NCBI GenBank assembly: GCA_041398565.1
Contig: JAWKUN010000006.1
Location: 682,001-746,000 of the forward strand
DNA length: 64,000 bases
Direction: 5' to 3'
DNA from: DATGPD01 sp041398565
Lineage (GTDB): Bacteria; Planctomycetota; UBA1135; UBA2386
Shown piece by piece: positions 1 to 7,255 of this stretch. The translations under genes and the position numbers were made by a program. How positions within the stretch are numbered: position 1 is the first letter of the stretch; each line of letters starts with the position of its first letter. A model generated the notes under the pieces. That model saw only the letters and a program-made list of their open reading frames with translations, ran no database searches and was not told where the DNA came from.

Positions 1-1398
1 GTCGCGCCGCCACGCCTCGATGGCCGGGATCTTCTCGGGCCAGGCGGGGTCGAAGTCGACCACGGCCTCGCGCGCGCGCTCGAGACGGACGACGCCCTTC
101 AGCAATTCGAACTCGCCGGTGCGTTGCCGCAGTCGTTCGGCGGTGTTCTCGATCGTCGACTTCTGCCGGGCGATCTCAGCGGCGCCGTCCCGAGCCACGG
201 TTTCCTGGCGGCGCGCCTCGGCCCAGCCGAGCGACGTGCCGACGATGCCCGCGACCAGCGCCAGCAAGACCAGCGATGCAGCGAAGACCTCGAGCCGGTT
301 GCGACGCAGGAACTTGCGAAGGCGGTAGCCGGCGCCGGGCGGTCCAGCGAGCACCGGCTCGTCGGCCAGGTAGCGGCCCAGGTCGGCAGCGAGGTCGGCC
401 GCCGAGTCGTAGCGCCGCTCCGGCTCCTTGGCCATCGCGCGCATGATGATCCAGTCGAGTTCGCCGCGCACCGAGCGGCGCAGGGCGACGACGCTCGTGT
501 TGCGCGCCGCGGCCACGTCGGCCGCACGCGGTCCGGCGCTGGAGATGCGCGTGCTCGGGCGTGGCGGCTCGCGAGTGGCCACCATCTGCAACGCCTGCAG
601 CTGCCCGGCTTGCCGCATCTCCTCGGCCGAGAAGGGCAGCGCGCCGGTGACCAGCTCGTAGAGCATCACGCCCAGCGAGTAGACGTCCGTGCGCGTGTCG
701 ATCACTTCGGCGGCGCCGGCCGCCTGCTCCGGCGACATGTAGAGCGGCGTGCCCATCACCGGACTGCCCTCGGTGAGCATCGACACCTCGAGGAAGTCGC
801 GGTTGGTCGCCTTCGCCAGACCGAAGTCGAGGATCTTCACCACGTGCCGGCCGTCCTGCTCGTAGGCGAGCACGTTGCCTGGCTTGAGATCGCGGTGGAT
901 CACGCCCTTCTGGTGCGCGTGCTGCACGCCGCGGCACACCTGCCGCATCAGCTCGAGGCGCCCCCGTAGGTCGAGACAGGCGCCGTCGCTGTACTCGTTG
1001 AGCGGGACTCCCGCCACGAGCTCCATCACGAAGTAGGGCTGGCCGCCCTCGGTGGACCCGGCGTCGAGGACCTTGGCGATGGCCTCGTGCTCCATCGCGG
1101 CCAACGCGCGCCGCTCGAGCTCGAAACGCGCGAGAGTCTGCCGTGTCGCCAGGCCGCCCTGGATCAACTTGATGGCAACGCGCTGCCGCACCGGTTCGGA
1201 GCGCAACGCCTCGAACACGGTACCCATGCCCCCCTCGCCGATGGTGCGCACGACCACGTAGGGGCCGATCTGCGTCGGGACCGACGACGCAGGCACCACG
1301 CCAGCATCGGCGGTGCTGTCGAAGAGGAGGCGCCGGATCCGCTCCTGCATCTCCCCGAAGGGAGCGCCGTCGCCGAGGTCTTCACCTGCTTGCGCCAT
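1..1398 (-). CDS. Ser/Thr protein kinase with transmembrane segment (3' end outside window)
   Basis: Eukaryotic-type protein kinase that phosphorylates Ser/Thr residues of unknown targets. The visible 466 residues hold an N-terminal kinase domain with the glycine loop GEGGMGTVF, the catalytic loop HRDLKPGN, the DFG motif in ILDFGLAK and the APE-region variant MSPEQAAG. After the kinase domain comes a hydrophobic segment (LVLLALVAGIVGTSLGW) and then a coiled-coil-like stretch, so the catalytic part is cytoplasmic and the C-terminal part should lie across the membrane. This is the PknB-like layout common in Planctomycetota. The ATG at 1398 is chosen because the coding pattern begins there; no clear Shine-Dalgarno is visible. 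The C-terminal part is cut by the window edge. Confidence 0.9.
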   Translation of the reverse strand, partial: MAQAGEDLGDGAPFGEMQERIRRLLFDSTADAGVVPASSVPTQIGPYVVVRTIGEGGMGTVFEALRSEPVRQRVAIKLIQGGLATRQTLARFELERRALAAMEHEAIAKVLDAGSTEGGQPYFVMELVAGVPLNEYSDGACLDLRGRLELMRQVCRGVQHAHQKGVIHRDLKPGNVLAYEQDGRHVVKILDFGLAKATNRDFLEVSMLTEGSPVMGTPLYMSPEQAAGAAEVIDTRTDVYSLGVMLYELVTGALPFSAEEMRQAGQLQALQMVATREPPRPSTRISSAGPRAADVAAARNTSVVALRRSVRGELDWIIMRAMAKEPERRYDSAADLAADLGRYLADEPVLAGPPGAGYRLRKFLRRNRLEVFAASLVLLALVAGIVGTSLGWAEARRQETVARDGAAEIARQKSTIENTAERLRQRTGEFELLKGVVRLERAREAVVDFDPAWPEKIPAIEAWRRD

Positions 1399-1581
1399 CC
1401 GAGGCAATGAGCATAGGTGCGACCACACCGAGCCACCATCGGTAGAACACGTCTGTCCCGAAGCGACCTCGCTCGGCAGGGCGGCCCGCTTCCGTCCCGT
1501 CCCGCGGCGCCTCGCCGACGGCGGGTGCGGGCAAGCGGGGCAGGCGGTGCGTCGCGCGCGCCGGAGCCACACCGCCCCGGC

Positions 1582-2745
1582 TCAGCGCGCCGCCAGCTCG
1601 ACGTAGCGCTGCAAAGCCTTGCGGAACGCCTCGGGGTCGCGCTCGCGCCGCTCGGCAGGCGTGACCGCGTAGCAGAACTCGCCGGCGTTGGCGATCACCA
1701 CGTTGTGGCACTCGGCGTCGTCGAGAACGCCGGTGGGTTGCACCGACACCGGGTGCGGCCGGCCGTCCTTGGGATCGAGCTGCCACTCGAGGATGGTGAT
1801 GTCGCGCGTACGCGCGTCGTAGCGGATGCCTTTCACCTTCATGGTGCGGCCGACGAACAGCAGCTTGTACTGCACGAGGCACGGCACACGCTCGCCGTCG
1901 ACGACGACATGGCCCGGGCCGTAGTGCTCGGCGTGGCGACCGATCTCCTGCTGCAGCTTGACCAGTTCCGCGGACACGTCCGGCTCGCGCGGTCCCGCTG
2001 CCGCCGGGGGCACGTAGCCCTTCTGCCAACCTTGCTCGTGCGCGGAGATCCGGCGCGCCTTGCTCGGATGCGAATGCGACTCGTCGCCAGCGTACTTGCG
2101 CACCGCCAGCGTCGCCTCGTCCTTGCTGGCCCCGAGCTTGCTGAGCACGAAGCCGGCGAAGAAGTCGGCGGCCAACTCCTGCTCGTGGTTCTTGTTCGCG
2201 TCACGCGCCTCGTAGCTGCCGGCACGCGGCATGGTGTCGCCGTTCAGATGATGAGCGATCTCGTGGGCGAGCACCGCGTACAACACCCACCGCGACGCCA
2301 CCGTGCGCGACAGCTCGGCGACCCAGGCCTTGTTGTAGACGATCACGCGTTCGCCGTCGTGGACGAACGCCGAGGCGTTGGCGACCTCGCCAGCCAGCAC
2401 CTTGAAGTTCGGCTTCAAGCCGGCTTCCGACATGATCTCGCCGACGGCGCGCAGGCCATGGCTGTCGGGCGCCGAGGTGGCGATCGTGCGCTCCAGAGCG
2501 GCGGTGCCGGAGCTGTAGTTGCAGGTGAACGAGAAGTGCGAGGAGTCGAGCAGCCCCTGCACCATGGCGGTCATCTCGCTGGCGGCACCGCTCAGCTTGT
2601 CCGAGACCTTGCGCTGCACGTCCGCAACCCAGGGCTGCGCCCATTGCTTGAAGCGCGCGAAGATCCCGTCGGGACGATCGCGGTAGGCCGATACGGCGAG
2701 CGTGCCCAGCACGGCGCCGAGCAGGAGGAGGAGGAACTTCTTCAT
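1582..2745 (-). CDS. M48-type zinc metallopeptidase, exported or membrane-anchored
   Basis: 387-residue protein with a hydrophobic N-terminus (KKFLLLLLGAVLGTLAVSA) acting as signal peptide or anchor. The zinc-binding HExxH motif is HEIAHH at residues 161-166, and the third ligand fits the ELAAD motif at 190-194, as in peptidase family M48. A conserved Asn/Asp-rich stretch and a His-Pro-Ser motif follow. The C-terminal 150 residues form an extra domain I do not recognise. Substrate is unknown; M48 members usually clip misfolded or lipoprotein substrates in the envelope. The gene is transcribed divergently from the ABC exporter at 2949, with about 200 bp between them. Confidence 0.8.
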   Translation of the reverse strand: MKKFLLLLLGAVLGTLAVSAYRDRPDGIFARFKQWAQPWVADVQRKVSDKLSGAASEMTAMVQGLLDSSHFSFTCNYSSGTAALERTIATSAPDSHGLRAVGEIMSEAGLKPNFKVLAGEVANASAFVHDGERVIVYNKAWVAELSRTVASRWVLYAVLAHEIAHHLNGDTMPRAGSYEARDANKNHEQELAADFFAGFVLSKLGASKDEATLAVRKYAGDESHSHPSKARRISAHEQGWQKGYVPPAAAGPREPDVSAELVKLQQEIGRHAEHYGPGHVVVDGERVPCLVQYKLLFVGRTMKVKGIRYDARTRDITILEWQLDPKDGRPHPVSVQPTGVLDDAECHNVVIANAGEFCYAVTPAERRERDPEAFRKALQRYVELAAR

Positions 2746-2948
2746 GCGGAACGAGGGCCCATGCTACGCGAGCCAGACGCCGGCGCTCGTGTCCGAGTGG
2801 GCGACGCCGGTCGCGTGGGTCCGGCGGCGGACCCGGCACGCGGGGGACCGACCGTAGGCGAGAAGTCGACCCGAGGAGGCTCAACGACGCCAACACGCGG
2901 GAACGACCTCGACGAATCGCGACGTCCGGCGCAGAATCGCCGCGCTCC

Positions 2949-3743
2949 ATGACGTCTCCCGAGCTGACGGCCTCGACGCCCGCGGGTCACGACGGGCCAG
3001 CGTGCGAGTTCGCCGCCTTGCGCAAGAGCTTCGGCACGAAGACCGCCGTCGATGGCCTGTCGCTCCGGGTGCCGCGCGGCACGCTCTACGCGTTCCTCGG
3101 CCCCAACGGCGCGGGCAAGACGACGTCGTTGCGGATGCTGGCCGGGTTGCTGCGCCCGGACAGCGGCCACGCCCTGATCGAGGGCATCGACGTGCACCTC
3201 GAGCCGGAGCGCGCCAAGCAGCTCCTCGCCTACGTGCCCGACGAACCCTCGCTCTACGGCAAGCTGACTCCGGTCGAGTTCCTCGACTTCGTGGCGGCGC
3301 TCTGGTCGGTGCCGAACGAGGTCGCCAAGGCGCGGGCGACGACGCTGCTGGAACAGCTCGCGCTCGCCGACCGGGCCGGCGACCGCATCGAGACACTGTC
3401 GCGCGGCATGAAGCAGAAGGTGGCGCTGGCCGCCGCCATGCTGCACGCGCCGCGCCTGCTCATGCTGGACGAGCCTCTCACCGGACTCGACGCGGCCGCG
3501 GCGCGCGGCATCAAGGACATGCTGCTGCGCTACGTGGCCAACGGCGGCACGGTGTTGCTCACCACCCACATCCTCGAGGTCGCCGAGCGCTTGGCGCAGC
3601 GCATCGGCATCATCGCCAAGGGCAAGCTGCTGGCGGAGGGGACCTTCGACGAGCTGCGCCGGAGCGCGGACATGCCGAGCGGCACCCTCGAGGACGTGTT
3701 CCTGCGCCTGGTCGGATCGACCGAGGGCATGGGTGGCGCATGA
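2949..3743 (+). CDS. ABC transporter ATP-binding protein (exporter type)
   Basis: 264-residue nucleotide-binding subunit. It has Walker A GPNGAGKTT at residues 51-59, the signature LSRGMKQK near 150-157 and Walker B LLMLDEP near 170-176, followed by the H-loop (TTHILEVAE). The sequence type, with a C-terminal 'GTFDELR' turn, is that of ABC-2 drug/antibiotic/lipid exporters (CcmA class). It couples ATP hydrolysis to the membrane partner encoded immediately downstream, whose start overlaps or abuts its stop codon. The transported substrate cannot be deduced. Confidence 0.92.
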   Translation: MTSPELTASTPAGHDGPACEFAALRKSFGTKTAVDGLSLRVPRGTLYAFLGPNGAGKTTSLRMLAGLLRPDSGHALIEGIDVHLEPERAKQLLAYVPDEPSLYGKLTPVEFLDFVAALWSVPNEVAKARATTLLEQLALADRAGDRIETLSRGMKQKVALAAAMLHAPRLLMLDEPLTGLDAAAARGIKDMLLRYVANGGTVLLTTHILEVAERLAQRIGIIAKGKLLAEGTFDELRRSADMPSGTLEDVFLRLVGSTEGMGGA

Positions 3744-3750
3744 GCGGGAC

Positions 3751-5262
3751 ATGAGCCGGGCGCGAACGCAGACGGCGGCGATCCTCAGGAACGAGCTGCG
3801 CATGTTCTGGCGCATGGGCCGGCGCGGCGCGGCGCGCCGCGCGCTCGGCGGCCTCGGTTTCGTGCTGGCGCTCGCCTTCATGCACGCACCGACCTTCTTC
3901 CTGGTGATGTCGTTCACCCAGCGAGGCGACGGACGCGGTGGACCGGAGTCGGCGGCCCTGTTCGTGCTCCTGTTCTTGTTCATCCTCGGACTGCAGCGCA
4001 GTCTCGAAGTCCTCTACAACCGCGGCGACCTGCCGTTCCTGCTGGCGAGCCCGGTGCCGGTCCGGGTCGTCCTGCTGACGCGGCTGCTGACCATCACGGC
4101 GACGACCCTGCTGGGGTCGGGCCCGATCGTGGTGGCGCTGGTCGATGCCGGCTGGATCCTCGTCGACCCGCGCTGGGCGTGGGGCTTCGTGGCGTGGGTC
4201 GCGTGCGTCGGCACGATCGCACCACTCACCTTGATGATCACCCTGGTGACCGTGCGCTGGCTCGGCGCTCGACGCGCCCGCACCGCGATCCAGGTGCTCG
4301 GCCTGTTGTTCGGCATCGGCGTCATGCTGCTCATGCAGGCCCCGCAGTGGGCGGCCGGCAGCAGCCCGGCGGCTCGCGTGGCGGCTCGCGTGTCGTTCGC
4401 GGTTCACTTCGAAGTGGCTCCGTTGACCCACCTCGCGGCCGCGGCCCGCGGCGACGTGCGCGGTCTGGCCACGCTGGTGTTGGTCGCCGCCGCCGCCCTG
4501 GCCCTGGCGCGCCTGGCCCTGGCGCGCGCGTTCGTGCTCGGCGCACAGAGCGCGGCTGGCGACGTCGGCAACGGCATGCGCCGCGCTACCGGCGACACGC
4601 GCCGCGCCTGGCGCCGCGCCTTCACAGCCGGCCGCGCGTCACGCATCCTGCGCAAGGAGGTGCGCGTGCTCTGGCGCGACCCGCTGCTCATAGCGCGGTG
4701 CTCCATGCAGATCGTCGCGCTGCTACCCATGCTCATCGGCACGCTCATGGTGCGGCAGACGGCCGGCATCGCCGGACTCGCGTTCCTGGCGCCGTCGATG
4801 GTGGCCGTGACCCTGGCCGCGCTGATGAACGCCAACGACGACGCGCACGAGTTCGTAGCGGCGAGCCCGATGTCGCGGCGGAGCATGGCGCTGGCGCGCG
4901 CCGCTGCCGCCGCCTCCCCGACGATCCTGCTCGGACTGGCCGTCAGCGCTTTCCTAGCCTGGCGTGCCGGCCCCTTGCTCGCGGCCCTCACCGCGCTCGG
5001 CGCGACGGCGCTCAGCCTCGCCATGGGCTGGCTCACGACGTGCACCACGCCGGTGCTCACAGCCGAGGAGCGCGCCCGCCAGCGCCCCCCGCGCATGCTC
5101 GGCCAATCGATGGCCGGCATGGTGCTCGGCGGCCTGGCGACGGGTGGTATCGGCGCCTTGGACGCAGACGCGATCGTGGCGGGTGTCGTCCTGTTCGCGT
5201 CGGCGATGGCGCTGGCGGCGCTGCTGTTCCTGTTCCAGCCGCGCCGGTTCGGCAACCACTGA
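3751..5262 (+). CDS. ABC exporter integral membrane subunit
   Basis: About 503-residue polytopic membrane protein with many hydrophobic segments, for example at the start of the mature region and a run of Ala/Leu-rich helices from residue 100 on. It is the permease partner of the ATPase just upstream. A GTG at 3733 overlaps the ATPase stop codon and would add six residues; the ATG at 3751 lies 7 bp after that stop and is preferred. The middle loop contains a repeated 'ILRKEVRVLWRDP' type motif that mirrors the N-terminal 'ILRNELRMFWRMG', so the protein looks like two homologous halves. Its TGA stop overlaps the first bases of the structured repeat at 5261. Confidence 0.85.
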   Translation: MSRARTQTAAILRNELRMFWRMGRRGAARRALGGLGFVLALAFMHAPTFFLVMSFTQRGDGRGGPESAALFVLLFLFILGLQRSLEVLYNRGDLPFLLASPVPVRVVLLTRLLTITATTLLGSGPIVVALVDAGWILVDPRWAWGFVAWVACVGTIAPLTLMITLVTVRWLGARRARTAIQVLGLLFGIGVMLLMQAPQWAAGSSPAARVAARVSFAVHFEVAPLTHLAAAARGDVRGLATLVLVAAAALALARLALARAFVLGAQSAAGDVGNGMRRATGDTRRAWRRAFTAGRASRILRKEVRVLWRDPLLIARCSMQIVALLPMLIGTLMVRQTAGIAGLAFLAPSMVAVTLAALMNANDDAHEFVAASPMSRRSMALARAAAAASPTILLGLAVSAFLAWRAGPLLAALTALGATALSLAMGWLTTCTTPVLTAEERARQRPPRMLGQSMAGMVLGGLATGGIGALDADAIVAGVVLFASAMALAALLFLFQPRRFGNH

Positions 5263-5425
5263 GCTGCAAGTGCCGCGGATCCTCGCGCCACGCGCGAATT
5301 CGGCGATGCCGTTCCGCTTGCCATCGCGCCCAACTCGCTTGTTTCCAGCGGCACTGGAAGCCCCAGCAACAAGGTGGCCGGGGGCCCTTCTGGTCGGCGC
5401 GAAGCGCCGACTGCAGGCCCGGATC
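5261..5425 (+). repeat. structured ~180-bp repeat, divergent copy 1
   Basis: Begins GAGCTGCAAG, where the GA belongs to the TGA stop of the permease gene. The arm GTGCCGC (5270-5276) pairs with GCGGCAC (5348-5354), followed by the conserved TGGA and AGCCC. The hairpin GTCGGCGC-GAA-GCGCCGAC (5393-5411) is perfect. The second hairpin seen in other copies is missing and the outer stem of the 3' domain is only partly kept. It occupies the space between two convergent genes. Compare with the copies at 31929, 56430-56977 and 61534. Confidence 0.75.
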
Positions 5426-5478
5426 GATCTTCGTGCAGCAGCTGCGAATCCACCTACTCGCGGCATCCACAGCGCGGA

Positions 5479-7035
5479 CTACAGGTTGATCGGTGCGACC
5501 GGCAGGGCGTTGCGGTGGAAGCCCATGTCCGCCACCCCCGAGTCCGGCGTCAGGCTCGACTGCGTCGACTCGCTGCCGTCCAACGCCACCGCCGGATTGC
5601 CGGTGTTGACGCAGGGGCTGGAGGCCTGCAGGAAGTAGCTGTTCTCCGGCACGCCGAAGATGTTGATGAACTGCGGGACGAGGTTGATGTTGCTCGCGCC
5701 GGGGAAGGCGCCGGCGATGAGACCTTGCAGGTCGCTGTACTGCACGACGATGCCCGCACCGGCCACACCGGCGATCTGGTTGCGTTGCACGCTGCCGGCG
5801 TTGCTCCACAGGATGCTGGTGTCGAAGCCGACGAACGAGGTGGAGGCCGCCACCCAAACCCCACGGCCGCTGGCACCAGTCGCCGAGTTCGCCGTGACGG
5901 TCGTCTTGACGGCGACCACGTTGGCGGCGTCGACGAGCATGCCGCCACCCTGGCCGGACAGGACCGCGTTGTTGGCGACCAGGTCGTCGACCATGTAGAG
6001 CTCGGCAAGCGCCTGGCCCACGGGGTCGGTCCCCCCACGCCGGATCAGGAGCCCGCCCGCGCCGGTCTGCGCCACGTTCTCGATCAGCTTGGTCGAGGTC
6101 AACACCCCGGTCGTGTGTTGCTCGACCCCGTTCTGGTCGAAGCCGGTCTCGATCACCAGGCCGCCCCCCAGCGTCTGCGTGGCGGTGTTGGCGATGACGA
6201 CGCAGTAGTCCATTTGCAAGCCGCGCCCGCGGGACACACCACCGCCGCCGAACTCGGCGCGGTTGTTCTGCAGACGGCAGTCGAACCAACGGGTCGCCGG
6301 GATCGCGTCCTGCACGTAGAAGGCGCCACCCTCTTGCGGCGTGAGTCCGAGCCCGTTGTCCGCGAACACGCTGTCGACGACATCGACGTAGAAGGTCGGC
6401 GACTGGGAGAAGAAGGACACGAACATGCCCGCGCCGTGAGCCACGGCCGTGTTGCCGGTGAAGCGACAGTTCTCGAAACGCGTCGTCCACGCGACCTCGG
6501 CGCCGCCGCCGTCGATGTCGGCGGTGTTGTTCTCCACGTCGCAGTCGACGAAGAGCGGTCCCACGATGTTGCTGATCGGGAAGGTGGGATTCACGGTGAT
6601 GCCGGCGCCGAACGGGGCCTCGTTGTCGGCGATGCGGCAACGCAGGATCGTCGGTGAAGCACCGGAGACCTGCACCAGGCTGACGATGTTGCCACTCTGA
6701 CCCTTGAACACGAGGTCCTCGACCCTGGTGGCGCGCGACACGCCCGTGAACTCGACGCCGAACGAACCGAGGGGCGGCAGGATCCTCACGTCTTGCGTCG
6801 CGCCCGGCGCGCGGCGCACGACGAGGCCGTCGAGGGTGATGCTGAGGCTCTCCAGGTAGTCGCCGGGCATCACTTCGATGACGACCGGTTGCGGCTGGGA
6901 AGGAGCCGCGGCGATCGCGGCTCCGATCGTCGGGAACGTCTGCGGGACCGTGAGGATGGTCTGTGCCGTGGCGATGGACGCGAACACGGCGGCGGCGGCG
7001 ACATGTGCCGCGAGAGAATGGCTGATGGTCTTCAT
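5479..7035 (-). CDS. secreted right-handed beta-helix repeat protein
   Basis: 518-residue exported protein. The signal peptide is SHSLAAHVAAAAVFASIATAQ. The first mature segment ('TVPQTFPTIGAAIAAA' and 'VVIEVMPGDYLESLSI') is the entry strand typical of pectate-lyase-like parallel beta-helices. Repeats built on the patterns 'DCDVENNTADIDGGG', 'NCRFTGNTA' and 'DCRLQNNRAEFGGGG' follow. The C-terminus contains 'SSPCVNTGNPAV' and 'PDSGVADMGFHRN', the ending often seen in bacterial polymorphic beta-helix surface proteins. Possible role: polysaccharide binding or cleavage, or a surface adhesin; no catalytic residues can be assigned. The start at 7035 is chosen for the signal peptide; the frame stays open upstream but that stretch is Arg-rich and non-coding in character. 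Confidence 0.85.
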   Translation of the reverse strand: MKTISHSLAAHVAAAAVFASIATAQTILTVPQTFPTIGAAIAAAPSQPQPVVIEVMPGDYLESLSITLDGLVVRRAPGATQDVRILPPLGSFGVEFTGVSRATRVEDLVFKGQSGNIVSLVQVSGASPTILRCRIADNEAPFGAGITVNPTFPISNIVGPLFVDCDVENNTADIDGGGAEVAWTTRFENCRFTGNTAVAHGAGMFVSFFSQSPTFYVDVVDSVFADNGLGLTPQEGGAFYVQDAIPATRWFDCRLQNNRAEFGGGGVSRGRGLQMDYCVVIANTATQTLGGGLVIETGFDQNGVEQHTTGVLTSTKLIENVAQTGAGGLLIRRGGTDPVGQALAELYMVDDLVANNAVLSGQGGGMLVDAANVVAVKTTVTANSATGASGRGVWVAASTSFVGFDTSILWSNAGSVQRNQIAGVAGAGIVVQYSDLQGLIAGAFPGASNINLVPQFINIFGVPENSYFLQASSPCVNTGNPAVALDGSESTQSSLTPDSGVADMGFHRNALPVAPINL

Positions 7036-7255
7036 GGTGTGCCTGTCGAAGGGGGCCGCGAGCGGGCTCTCGACGGTGCGAGCGCCGCGCGGCTTGCCCT
7101 GGTTCTGTCCGCGGCGTCGCGTCGGTTTCAGATCGCAGCCTGCGGATCCGCACGCCAAGGGTGGCGCGGCACGCGAGACAGACGCGGCCGCTGCTTCGCG
7201 CCGGCGACGCGCACCAACGCCCCGGCCGGCGCACGCGCCGGCGGCCCAGAGTCGC

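Noticed and set aside
5441..5465. Second 5' fragment of the structured repeat (GCTGCGAATCC)
   Set aside because: Only about ten bases match and no other part of the element is near; chance cannot be excluded.
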